Source: Verrucomicrobiota bacterium
Lineage (GTDB): Bacteria > Verrucomicrobiota > Verrucomicrobiia > Verrucomicrobiales > DEV007
NCBI GenBank assembly: GCA_020630975.1
Contig: JAHDID010000005.1
Coordinates: 63,493 to 127,492, forward strand
Reading direction: 5' to 3'
DNA length: 64,000 bases
Made by a program: the position numbers and the translations under genes. The notes under the pieces are model-generated. The model was not told the origin of the DNA. It saw nothing but the letters and a program-made list of their open reading frames with translations, and did no database searches. Within the stretch, counting starts at the first letter, position 1. The number at the start of each line of letters is the position of its first letter. This document shows positions 29,014 through 38,263 of this stretch, piece after piece.

Positions 29014-31440
29014 CTAATCCTTCAACTCCCTCAGAATTTTTGCCACTTTGGAGATCAATCGAGTGCTACTGCTGGTGGCCAACTCTCTGAGCTCTGCGAT
29101 TTCTGAAAGCCGCAATTTCTGCTGGGATGTTTCGTGAATGTCTTTTCGCAAGGTCTCCAGCTGGCTTCTCATGTCGGTGAGCTTCTCTTTCCGGCTTTTA
29201 TGGTTCATCCCTGCTTGCCACTTGGCTCGCTTTTCTGCGTTTGGGCATGCTTGCCACCACCTCCATTGGGCATCCCAATCAAATGCACTGGGCCATGAAG
29301 CTTTTTCATCGATGAGGTAATCAACCAAGTAGTCTGTACAGCCTCCAAAGCCACCGATCAGTAAGATCCGCGATGTTTTGCCGTGATAAGCGGCAAGTAA
29401 CTCCTCGACGATACCCGGAATAGCGCCACTCCAACCAAAGGTGGAGCCAGAAAACAGTATCCTAACCTCACAATCGTCCGCCATTTTAGCCCTCATGCGA
29501 GTCAGTGCTTGGCTCGCCCATAGAGCCTCTTTCTTCTCCAAATGAGATTCTGATGGGAATGCGGGATCGCTGAGACGTTTATTTTTGAATGTCTCAGGCT
29601 CGATCAACTCAAAACCGCAGAGTCCCAACTGCTGTCCTCGCACTTGGGTAGAAATGTACTTGGTGTGTGGCCAAGCCGCGTAGTTCACAATTGGCGGGCG
29701 ACTCAGCCTATCGGATGCCGGATGTGGATGACTGGCCGACTCATTCACTTCAGCAAAAGAATTCCCGTCCACAAATGTAGCGGCGGCTTCGAACACTGCC
29801 TTGGTCAGGTTGTTGCTCATGTCATTAAGGGTGCCGCCATACGCGACTCGATGACCATCCTGCAGGAGCCGCTGGGTCATGCGCACCATTAAGTCATTGA
29901 CGTGGGTCATCCCTATCCCTGCAGATCGTACATCATTGTCCCCACCGCTAGCAGATAGACCAACCAGTCGAGATTCAGGTAGGCCGCCGTTTCCATCGCT
30001 AGGCTCACCATCGTTGTCTTCATCAAGAGCATCAATGGGGATCAACCTAGGCTTTGTTTTCGGCGATGGGATGAGTGCTTGCACTGTCTCGTTTATCTCT
30101 TTGCGTTCTATCGGGAGGAAGCCATGCCCCGGATAAACAAACTCTAAGGCATTCCTTGTTCTTTCTTGCTTCAGAATGTGCTGCAGTGTCCACGCATCAG
30201 GCAAGAAATTCAGATAAATGCGAAAAATATCTGTTTCGATGGGGCGAGGCATGTGGCAAACACGCAGTTGCAGGACTCTGGCCAGTAACAACTCCAGTAG
30301 TAGTCGATCCACCACCTCTCCTAGAGCGTCTTCCTCTCTACAGGTAAAATCCAGCTCTGCTTTTCTCTCCAAACCTCCGATGAGTGTCGCAAAACTGGGA
30401 TCTTTAGCGGCCTCGTCATCGCTTAGGTTGGGAAGAGATGGTTTCGATGGCCAGCTATACATAGGAGCTTGGGTGATGCTGGGAGGAGTCCGAGTCCAAT
30501 CGCTACCCTGCACCCGAACGATCACTGTAGGTTGCACTTCATAAAGACGTTCGTTTCCACCCAACTGGTATTTTCGATCTGCCCTGATTCGCCGAGGGGT
30601 ACGAGCGCGGGCGGCCTCGTGTCGGCACCATGGCCGATTGGGATAGGTGTCACTCAGGACCACAATCATGCCGCCAGTCGATCTAGCTGCCTCAAGAGTC
30701 ATTATCTTTCCTGGATTGACGCCCCAAGGCAGATCTGCGGAGTCGAACCAGGGTTGGAGTTTGCTCACCGAGGCTAGTCCGTCGTAAACCCGCTTGGCCA
30801 CATCAATGCCATCGGCCTTGGCATGACTGATAAAAACTCGTAACCGCTCGTCCACACTTCCATGCAGCAAGCGAATCAGCGCCTCTGTCAATCCTCGTCG
30901 CAAGCGGCGGCCACGACGTATGTTGTAGGCTTCGACTGCGTTTTCATCATCCGCCTCCGGAATCGGGTCCGAAGGATCGAAGACGCGCAGTGGATCCCGA
31001 TCTGCGAAAAAGTGTAGCGCGTCGAGACTGCGGGACAGCATGACTGGCAGAATCATATGACGTGAATCGGAGCCACCCTTGTCAGATGCTCCTGTCTTGT
31101 TTTGGGGGGGAGGCAGGGCACTAGCCATGTCTTCGAGCCCAGATTGCCAGTGAGGGTCAGAAGTCAGATGATCATCAGCCAGAACCACCACCACTGTGTG
31201 GAGCGCCTCTTTTTCAGGCTCGAGCAAGGGATCCACTACCCAACTTTCGCCCGTTTTCTTGAGTTTTGATCGATAATAGACGGGCAGGCCTACGGAAGTG
31301 CCATCGCCACGCAAGCCGGACTCGCGGTGAAGTCGTAGCCAACGAAAAAGGAAGTCGGCCATCCACTGGCCTTCGCTGGATTTCTCGTGAAAAAGAATGA
31401 ATACGGTTACTGGCGGTAGAGAGTGTTCGCTGTCTGGCAT
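29014..31440 (-). CDS. TIR-SLOG protein (Thoeris ThsA-like sensor/effector layout)
   Basis: 808 aa. Residues about 10-110 form a diverged TIR-like unit (VTVFILFHEK, VVVVLADDHL). Residues about 200-300 are a clear TIR domain (RVFISHAKADG, WFDSADLPWG, VVLSDTYPNRPWCRHE, with likely catalytic Glu275). Residues about 490-700 look like a SLOG Rossmann domain (LVGLSASGG, VAYGGTLND, RILLIGGFGG), the class that binds cyclic ADP-ribose signals in Thoeris ThsA. The C-terminus is helical (coiled coil about 740-800). Paralog of the gene at 33631. The role, anti-phage signalling and NAD depletion, is inferred from the families. Confidence 0.78.
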   Translation of the reverse strand: MPDSEHSLPPVTVFILFHEKSSEGQWMADFLFRWLRLHRESGLRGDGTSVGLPVYYRSKLKKTGESWVVDPLLEPEKEALHTVVVVLADDHLTSDPHWQSGLEDMASALPPPQNKTGASDKGGSDSRHMILPVMLSRSLDALHFFADRDPLRVFDPSDPIPEADDENAVEAYNIRRGRRLRRGLTEALIRLLHGSVDERLRVFISHAKADGIDVAKRVYDGLASVSKLQPWFDSADLPWGVNPGKIMTLEAARSTGGMIVVLSDTYPNRPWCRHEAARARTPRRIRADRKYQLGGNERLYEVQPTVIVRVQGSDWTRTPPSITQAPMYSWPSKPSLPNLSDDEAAKDPSFATLIGGLERKAELDFTCREEDALGEVVDRLLLELLLARVLQLRVCHMPRPIETDIFRIYLNFLPDAWTLQHILKQERTRNALEFVYPGHGFLPIERKEINETVQALIPSPKTKPRLIPIDALDEDNDGEPSDGNGGLPESRLVGLSASGGDNDVRSAGIGMTHVNDLMVRMTQRLLQDGHRVAYGGTLNDMSNNLTKAVFEAAATFVDGNSFAEVNESASHPHPASDRLSRPPIVNYAAWPHTKYISTQVRGQQLGLCGFELIEPETFKNKRLSDPAFPSESHLEKKEALWASQALTRMRAKMADDCEVRILFSGSTFGWSGAIPGIVEELLAAYHGKTSRILLIGGFGGCTDYLVDYLIDEKASWPSAFDWDAQWRWWQACPNAEKRAKWQAGMNHKSRKEKLTDMRSQLETLRKDIHETSQQKLRLSEIAELRELATSSSTRLISKVAKILRELKD

Positions 31441-31500
31441 GGTGCTTGTATCAGATTTGTCGGAGGATACTAAGCTCGTCAGCTTTGGACCTGCGGCTCC

Positions 31501-31704
31501 TCACTTAGGTGGCCAGATTCGCAACTGTTGATTAAGCCAAGTGGTATCATCTTTGTCATTTTTTAATCGGGTGCACAAACACAAATATTCTAAAATGGTG
31601 ATGGATTCTGTGGGGGGTAGGTGGGAAATGGCTCGCCTTGCCCGACGACTTACCGAATTCGGTTGCTTTCCGCTTAGGTAGGAAGACTCTTCAATGATCG
31701 GCAC
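31501..31704 (-). CDS. Possible small protein in the divergent TIR intergenic region
   Basis: 67 aa open frame (MPIIEESSYLSGKQPNSVSR start) in the 315-base gap between the minus-strand TIR-SLOG gene and the plus-strand peptidase gene. Composition is protein-like (SITILEYLCLCTRLKND), but no ribosome-binding site or homologous family is recognised. It may be a chance frame over the promoter region. Confidence 0.25.
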   Translation of the reverse strand: MPIIEESSYLSGKQPNSVSRRARRAISHLPPTESITILEYLCLCTRLKNDKDDTTWLNQQLRIWPPK

Positions 31705-31755
31705 GACTTAGGTAGTTTTAGTGACTGATCTAAACCACGGTTATTGTAGAAGCTC

Positions 31756-33594
31756 ATGAGTAGTCCAACTATCGACCAACCATCCGCAGATGAAAATGTG
31801 ATGCACGAGTCTCTTTATCGGGCGATCGCTACCGCCAAAAATACCTTGGATTTGGCTGAAAATCTGAAACAGGGGCGGACAGTTGCCGGACACGAGTTAT
31901 CAATGGCACCCAGGCAAGCTCAAGAGTTAAGCAGTTTCTTGGCAGCTTTTGGAGGTAGGCTGAATAAAATCGCCCAGGAACCCGATCCTTCTCTTGGGCA
32001 CATTAAGGAAGTCATTGCTTTCGAGTACGAAGTAGACCGAGCTTACCGATTCGTCGATCAAGCCTTCCTGTCACCTAGATCTTTGGGTCGAGAACAGAGA
32101 GCCTTGGGAGTGGCTGACTGGTTTTGTGTGGAGGGTTTTAGACTCTTGGTCGATGACCGACACGATGGCCCTGTAGGGCCGATTGTTGCAATTGAGGCCA
32201 GTCGTTCACCCGCTGTTTGGAGTGAAGATTCTTCTTTGCCAATTCCCTCTTTGTTGACGCCTAGCCCACAAGTGTTTAGTCGGAGGCGTCAGGGTGATGA
32301 ATCATCTAAGAAACTCGGTCGTTTTCCATTGATCTTTTTCCCGGGAAATCTAGTTCGGTCACCTGCGGATTTTTGTCTGCTCTCGCACGAGGTTGGTCAC
32401 GCAGCTGATACGGCTCAGAATTACACCAAGGCTATTCTTCTTGATGTCGGCAGGGAGGCCCCGAATTTTTCTTTTTGGCGTGTCTGGATGAGGGAAATCG
32501 TGGCGGATGCAGTTGGGGTTTTATTGTCTGGAGAAGGCTATCTGCTCTCCTTTATCTCCTTTACTCGTTATTTGGGGCTACGCGAAAGGGCCGATTCACG
32601 ATCTTCTTACCCCGGCTATACCTTGCGGCTCCATATCATGCTGAAGATGCTGGAGAATCTCGAGGCTCCTCACCTCGAAGTTCTCCAAAGTTTAGTGGCT
32701 ACAATTGAAGATAAAGAAAGTCGCTATCCTGAGTTATTGGAATCGTTTAACAACGATGTCTGGCCTAAGATTGAAACGCATATTTTTGCTACAGTCTGTA
32801 TGAGCGATTGGATAGCAAGCCAAGAAGGGATCTGGCAATTTGGAGAGTATTTGAGATCAAACCGCGATAGGGATACTGGGATAGGCGATTTGTGGCGAAA
32901 TACTTCTTCGGACAATCCTCCATTGCGCCACCTGTCATCTGCCCTAGCGGTGGTGAGGCACCTGGATCCGGAACGCAAAGACCTGTATGAGTGTTTCCTA
33001 AGGATCTATGAAGCGGTCTATAACGATAATCGGCCCGGGTGGATGGAAGATGCTGCGGGCTGGAGCTTCCTAGAGGAAGACGTTCCCAATCTAAGACCCA
33101 CCATCCTCAGTGAAGGAGGCGTCAAAGTTCCGCCTGAAGAGTTACTTATCGATCATGACCATATTGTTTTTGTGGCAGCAACAAATGGTCAATTGAAGGA
33201 AAGGTTGGAATCTGCATTCGAAAAGAGGGGGCGCAAACCATGGGCGCAATTGGAGTTCTTTTTCGCCTCCGACACGCTTCTCAAAATGACGATTCGAGAA
33301 GATATGAGTTGTGATCAAATGCGGAAGGAGCGAGATGATGCCAAACAGGCTATCCTCGGATTTATTGAGCAACAAAGTGCGTGTGTTCGAGCCATCGCAA
33401 AAGAATTTGATGGTCCGCCTACATTTGGAGCCTATTACGACTGGGAGCAACCTGGAGGGAGGATTCACATCAGTGCTCAACTTTCGGGTATCGATATCCG
33501 CCACTGTCCATCAACGGACTATGTCTGGACTGGAACAGAGCCGACGCCTACCTATCGAAAGCTAATGGAGAGCTTGGAGACACTTCGGGCCTAG
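31756..33594 (+). CDS. Zinc-peptidase-like protein in the TIR island
   Basis: 612 aa, cytoplasmic by appearance. A gluzincin-type HEVGH motif lies at about residues 211-215 (LLSHEVGHAADTAQ) and a candidate third-ligand helix REIVADAVGV lies about 35 residues later. The rest is helical and acidic with no recognised domain. Thirty-six bases before the second TIR-SLOG gene on the same strand, so probably one operon. Neither substrate nor role is known; a protease next to TIR-SLOG could be an effector or a regulator. Confidence 0.68.
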   Translation: MSSPTIDQPSADENVMHESLYRAIATAKNTLDLAENLKQGRTVAGHELSMAPRQAQELSSFLAAFGGRLNKIAQEPDPSLGHIKEVIAFEYEVDRAYRFVDQAFLSPRSLGREQRALGVADWFCVEGFRLLVDDRHDGPVGPIVAIEASRSPAVWSEDSSLPIPSLLTPSPQVFSRRRQGDESSKKLGRFPLIFFPGNLVRSPADFCLLSHEVGHAADTAQNYTKAILLDVGREAPNFSFWRVWMREIVADAVGVLLSGEGYLLSFISFTRYLGLRERADSRSSYPGYTLRLHIMLKMLENLEAPHLEVLQSLVATIEDKESRYPELLESFNNDVWPKIETHIFATVCMSDWIASQEGIWQFGEYLRSNRDRDTGIGDLWRNTSSDNPPLRHLSSALAVVRHLDPERKDLYECFLRIYEAVYNDNRPGWMEDAAGWSFLEEDVPNLRPTILSEGGVKVPPEELLIDHDHIVFVAATNGQLKERLESAFEKRGRKPWAQLEFFFASDTLLKMTIREDMSCDQMRKERDDAKQAILGFIEQQSACVRAIAKEFDGPPTFGAYYDWEQPGGRIHISAQLSGIDIRHCPSTDYVWTGTEPTPTYRKLMESLETLRA

Positions 33595-33630
33595 CTCCAG
33601 TGATCAAAAACAACTTGTTCGGTAAATGCT

Positions 33631-35637
33631 ATGAATCAACCACCTCTGAGAGTTACCATCGTATTCCACCCGGAGTCCCAGAACTGCCGTGACTTGGCCC
33701 GTTTTATCCACCATTCACTCAATGAGGAGGCGCTTCTGCCGGGCCTCCGGATTCCTACGATATTTTGCCCTGAAACTGGTGATCTTGAGCCGTGGGTGCA
33801 GGACCTAGATGAAGCTGATAGAAATTTCGTCATTGTTTTGGCAGATGCGCATTTGAATGCTTCAGAGCCATGGTGCGAGTTTGTGGCAGAATTGTACCAA
33901 GAGTGTGCGACATCGGCTCACCGTCTCTTCCCGATCCAGCTCGATGAAAATGCCTGGCCTCTACATGCTGATCTAAATGAGGTGTCTTTTGGGCGGGCTT
34001 ATCTCAAATCCACTGAGGAAGAGCGGCAGCAGTTTATCATACGAGCATTGTTGATTGAGCTGTGCCGCTTTCTGGAGGGAAATCCTTTAGGCGGTGATAA
34101 TCGGCATACGTCGACGACTCTGTTCTTGAGTCACGCAAAGACTGATCTGAATAACGAGCCTCAAGTTTTCAACGCCATACAAGAGCATTTATCGGCCGAT
34201 CAGCCAATAGAGACATGGATAGATTCTAGCGACATCGAAACAGGCTCCAAGTTCGCGGCGGCGATCGAGGAAGGTGTGAAGAATACTTCGATAGTGTGCA
34301 TTTTAACGGATTCTTATGCCAGCAGAGAGTGGTGCAGAAAAGAAATCTTACTCGCCAAAAAATACGATCGACCTGCCGTTATCATCGATGCATTAGTTGA
34401 CTATGAAGTGAGAAGCTTTCCCTACCTAGGTAACCTGCCTAGAATTCGGTGGAACGACAACCCTGAGCGCGCGGTCAACTTAATCCTGAAAGAGACTCTG
34501 GTTTATCTCCATGACCAAAAGATTCTAGAAGGATACCGGCGGGAAGACGATCATATTTTATTGAGAGCTCCAGAGGCAGCTACCCTAGTGAAGCTGCCTG
34601 AAAGCAGCTCGATCCTCTACCCAGATCCCCCAATCGGAATCGAGGAAAAGAATCTGTTGAGCTCGCTTAAGCACAGCTTTCAAACCCCTTTGGAGCGCTG
34701 TGCTGAGAATGCCGAATTCGGTGGGCGCATGATCGCCATCTCAATGTCTGAAGCTTCGAAAATACAATGCGAGGGCTTTGACCCAATCCATCAGGATCAA
34801 CAAACTTTAGAGATCTGTCGGCATCTGCTGATCGCGGGTGCAACATTGGTCTATGGTGGTCATCTCGGTAGTCAGGGCTACACAGAGCAACTCTGTGAAA
34901 TGGTTCGATCTTATAATTCGAATCCCGACGTTTCTCCGGTTGATTTGATTCACAATTACATTGGTTGGCCCCTTCCCCGCCCTGATGCCGCAAAGAAGAG
35001 CTACTTTAAAACTCGCGCCAAATTATTCGAAGTCAGTAGGCCATCAGGAGTCGATGAGACACTTCATCCCGACTTCGTCGAAGAACCAAACTTCTTCCAT
35101 GCCGATGTATCTGAGAAGCATCGATTCGCCTGGGCTAGAGGTATGACAAAGATGCGCCAACTACAAAGCAATAGCACTGACGCTCGAATTGTGCTTGGTG
35201 GAAAATATGATCCGACAGAAACCGCTCAAGCGGATGGGGGTAAAAAAGTATCGTGGTACATGAGCCGAATTCCCGGCGTATTGGAAGAGGTTCTCCTATC
35301 GCTAAAAGTCGGTAAGCCAGTTTTCCTAGTCGGTGCCTTCGGTGGTGTCGCCCGAATGATAATTGATATCCTGCAGGATGATATTCCAGAGGAAGCAACC
35401 TGGGAATTTCAAAAGCGAGCGCCCAACGCAGAGGCCATGAAGGAGTTGTACCAAGAGCGTGGCGAGGAATGGTGGGATTATCCTGAGATGATTGAATTCA
35501 TTCAAAGTAAAGGGATTGCCGGTATCAATCCTTTTCTTCAGTCTAGTGAACACAAGCTATTATTCGAGGCTAGAGATCCCAGTCAGATTGTTGAGCTAAT
35601 TCTGAGAGGGCTGGCAAGAATGCCAAAAAACTCCTAA
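33631..35637 (+). CDS. TIR-SLOG protein, second paralog
   Basis: 668 aa with the same layout as the gene at 29014: a diverged N-terminal TIR-like unit (VTIVFHPES, FVIVLADAHL, about 5-150), a TIR domain at about 160-260 (LFLSHAKTDL, WIDSSDIETG, ILTDSYASREWCRKE, likely catalytic Glu238) and a SLOG domain at about 365-590 (MIAISMSEAS, LVYGGHLGSQG, PVFLVGAFGG). A signal made by another TIR could bind the SLOG domain. Follows the peptidase-like gene by 36 bases. Function inferred from the Thoeris/STALD families. Confidence 0.8.
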   Translation: MNQPPLRVTIVFHPESQNCRDLARFIHHSLNEEALLPGLRIPTIFCPETGDLEPWVQDLDEADRNFVIVLADAHLNASEPWCEFVAELYQECATSAHRLFPIQLDENAWPLHADLNEVSFGRAYLKSTEEERQQFIIRALLIELCRFLEGNPLGGDNRHTSTTLFLSHAKTDLNNEPQVFNAIQEHLSADQPIETWIDSSDIETGSKFAAAIEEGVKNTSIVCILTDSYASREWCRKEILLAKKYDRPAVIIDALVDYEVRSFPYLGNLPRIRWNDNPERAVNLILKETLVYLHDQKILEGYRREDDHILLRAPEAATLVKLPESSSILYPDPPIGIEEKNLLSSLKHSFQTPLERCAENAEFGGRMIAISMSEASKIQCEGFDPIHQDQQTLEICRHLLIAGATLVYGGHLGSQGYTEQLCEMVRSYNSNPDVSPVDLIHNYIGWPLPRPDAAKKSYFKTRAKLFEVSRPSGVDETLHPDFVEEPNFFHADVSEKHRFAWARGMTKMRQLQSNSTDARIVLGGKYDPTETAQADGGKKVSWYMSRIPGVLEEVLLSLKVGKPVFLVGAFGGVARMIIDILQDDIPEEATWEFQKRAPNAEAMKELYQERGEEWWDYPEMIEFIQSKGIAGINPFLQSSEHKLLFEARDPSQIVELILRGLARMPKNS

Positions 35638-35661
35638 TGCCCGAGGTCGACTTCAATCATA

Positions 35662-37899
35662 TTAAGCACTAGCTCGTTTCTCCAGTGCAGGTATATACTT
35701 CTTCACCAACGAATGATCTTTTACGCTAAATCCGGATATTAATAAATCATCAAAGGGAAGATCAATTAATCCCTCGGGTCGCAGCTCCGTATCGTTTTTC
35801 AATGCAGTTCGTATTTGCTCAAACTGCTCCTCGGTCATTTCTGTTTCCACAGCTTCTTTATCTGGATTGATCAATCCAGCGGCTTTAACTTCATCATCCA
35901 GCCAGATGTACTCTCCAACATGTTTGAAATTTGGAGGGATTTTGGTGACAATATCCTTGCCGCATACAAATCTGAAGAACTTGTCAGGTAATTCATCTTC
36001 AATCAAATTCTGTAGGGCGCTTCTGCCTAGCTTAGGTTGGCCATAAGTGTATACTCCATGAATTTTTTCGGTGGAGAAGAGCTCAGCGGCTGCAATGGTG
36101 GCGATTGCGCCTCCTAGGCTATGCCCTGTAATCCATATTCCCTTGGACGGGTTGTCCTGTTTAGCCTGCTCTAGGGCGTTTCGAAGCTGGTTCTTGGTTT
36201 CGTGATAGGCTTCGTAAAATCCTTTGTGAACTTTTCCGTATCCCTCGGTCGCGATACTCTCAATGTCGAAATTTCGCAGCCAGTCTTTCACCTTTTTTTC
36301 ACTGCCGCGATAGCTGATAATAATATTATTTGAATCGCTGCACACGAAGCCTTGAGTCTCGTTAATATCGATGAAAGAACTTTCGGTGAAATTCCAATTC
36401 GCCATGGCCGCACGCGCCTTAACGTGGCTCACTTCATAGGCAATTCGACTTGCCTTAGCAAGCTCAAGAGCTTTTTCGAAGCTAAATTCTGGAGTCGCAA
36501 AGGGAGATAATTCAAAGGTTCGAACCTGTTCCTCGCGCTCCCCTCGATTTTGAATGAGAAAATCAGGCGCGAGCACGCTATCCTGAATAAATGCGACAGA
36601 ATCATCCGAAAGCCCTTCAGAGCTCTCCTCTTCGAGATCGAAAAGACCTGCAGCCCTAGATGGAGAAAATGAATCGAGATCGGTTGATATATCACTCGAT
36701 GCTAAAGGGTCCTTACGACCGATGGTAGCCACTGCGCTTATCACTGATTCTGAATTGTACAATTGACCATGGGTGCCAGCGACCAAATATAGCGGTAAGC
36801 CTGGTGCTGCTGAAGACTTGGTTAGTACGGCACCGTCACCATTGGTTGTCCACTTTGCATCGTCACCATTGAGGCCAAGAGGCATTTCGAAGATAGTCGC
36901 ATGCCCTTGGGATACCAGATGAGTCGATTTAGCGTAAATGGGACTCTCCCAAATTTTATTTTTGAGAGAGGCGCTATTTTCTAATAGGCTAGCAGCAGGC
37001 CTAATCTCATCTGGCCACTTATCACGCTCATAAAACACGGCTGCCTCGGGGAAAACATTCGGGTTGGGCAACATGTCGATCAATCCCGGAAAGCTCGTCA
37101 CCATCTTTCGGAAATCTTCTAGTGATTCGGACAATGATAGCTTGTCCAGTTTTTGAATTGATTCTGCCAACCCTAGCATCGTCCACGGTGACGAGTATGA
37201 ACCGCTTAGCGGTGACCCCGCAAACACACAATGTTCCACTAAGTCCTCCCAGTCTTCAAACTGAGAGGCAAACGTCGCCGCCACGAGTCCGCCCATTGAA
37301 TGACAGGCAAGAACGGCCTTCTTACCAGCAGCTACAGTCTCCAGCTCTGACAGATGTTTGTGGAGTTCTGCTGCAGATTTGGTGATCGATTTTCGCCAAT
37401 CATATTGGAAAACACTCACTTTAAAGCCTTCCTCTCTCCAGCTATCGACTGCCTTTTTGTATTTCTTTTTCAGGTAGCCATCGGTCACAAATCGGGTCCC
37501 AGGTGCATCTGAAAAACCGTCGTCTTGAACAGTAAGTGATCTGGTGAACCTGCCTAGTAGCAGTTGTCGCATCGACAACCAGATCCGAGGCGATGCGAGA
37601 CCGCCTTCATTCGCGAGATGGCAATCGGTAATGCCGTGCAACAAAACGATCTCTGGTAAATTAGGGTCAGCTTCTGGCGGGCCGAACAAACCTTCGGCAG
37701 TCCCTAGATTCGACTCAATCTCTGCATTTACCAATCCTTCAAGTTCTGCAGGCATGCCGGGAATGCCTTCGACTGAGTGGTTTCCAAATTCATCAGCAAT
37801 AATGCTGGCAATCAGATCAGCGTCTAGTTCAAAGAGATCACTCATAATGCTCGATTGGTCTTTCTCCTCGCGTTCATCGACAGTGAAGCGAACAGTCAA
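35662..37899 (-). CDS. Double alpha/beta-hydrolase protein (LCAT-like plus class 3 lipase)
   Basis: 745 aa from ATG 37899; Met19 at 37845 is another possible start. The N-terminal half has IVLLHGI and nucleophile elbow ACHSMGGLVAA (about residue 200), as in LCAT/PGAP1-like hydrolases. The C-terminal half has the lipase class 3 elbow WITGHSLGGAIATIAAAEL (about 592) and a downstream His region. No signal peptide, so cytoplasmic. Convergent with the TIR-SLOG gene. A phospholipase effector in a defence island is plausible, but not shown. Confidence 0.82.
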   Translation of the reverse strand: MTVRFTVDEREEKDQSSIMSDLFELDADLIASIIADEFGNHSVEGIPGMPAELEGLVNAEIESNLGTAEGLFGPPEADPNLPEIVLLHGITDCHLANEGGLASPRIWLSMRQLLLGRFTRSLTVQDDGFSDAPGTRFVTDGYLKKKYKKAVDSWREEGFKVSVFQYDWRKSITKSAAELHKHLSELETVAAGKKAVLACHSMGGLVAATFASQFEDWEDLVEHCVFAGSPLSGSYSSPWTMLGLAESIQKLDKLSLSESLEDFRKMVTSFPGLIDMLPNPNVFPEAAVFYERDKWPDEIRPAASLLENSASLKNKIWESPIYAKSTHLVSQGHATIFEMPLGLNGDDAKWTTNGDGAVLTKSSAAPGLPLYLVAGTHGQLYNSESVISAVATIGRKDPLASSDISTDLDSFSPSRAAGLFDLEEESSEGLSDDSVAFIQDSVLAPDFLIQNRGEREEQVRTFELSPFATPEFSFEKALELAKASRIAYEVSHVKARAAMANWNFTESSFIDINETQGFVCSDSNNIIISYRGSEKKVKDWLRNFDIESIATEGYGKVHKGFYEAYHETKNQLRNALEQAKQDNPSKGIWITGHSLGGAIATIAAAELFSTEKIHGVYTYGQPKLGRSALQNLIEDELPDKFFRFVCGKDIVTKIPPNFKHVGEYIWLDDEVKAAGLINPDKEAVETEMTEEQFEQIRTALKNDTELRPEGLIDLPFDDLLISGFSVKDHSLVKKYIPALEKRASA

Positions 37900-38263
37900 C
37901 TTAATTAAGGGTTAGTCTTTTTTGACCTTGTACGCAAGGCTGGATTCTTTGTGATGTGTATGGTGTCTGTGTAATAATCCGATAAAGATGTCGTTGATAT
38001 GGTGATGCAACTGTCTACGAGCTGTATACTTATTTAATTGAGGGTGGCGAAAGGGGGGGGCATTATTTTCGATTTTGAAGGAAACTATGATATTAGTGGT
38101 GTGTCTATTGATAGCTACACTCCAGGGCGCGTGAGGAGGCTCAAACAGCAATGTTGATTTTTAGTTTCGCTAAGCAATTGCTTGTGAATAATATTGTCCG
38201 GAATCCTTTGGTAAGTAATCTTGTGGATTTGACAGCGCGGCTTTCTGGATTGTACCTAGGAGC
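37900..38263. other. Intergenic region before the selenoprotein pair
   Basis: 364 AT-rich bases with no gene seen. A perfect -35-like TTGACA lies at 38229-38234 shortly before the Trx-like selenoprotein gene, with only a weak -10 match at the right distance. An AGGAG lies at 38258-38262, very close to the ATG at 38264. Confidence 0.4.
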
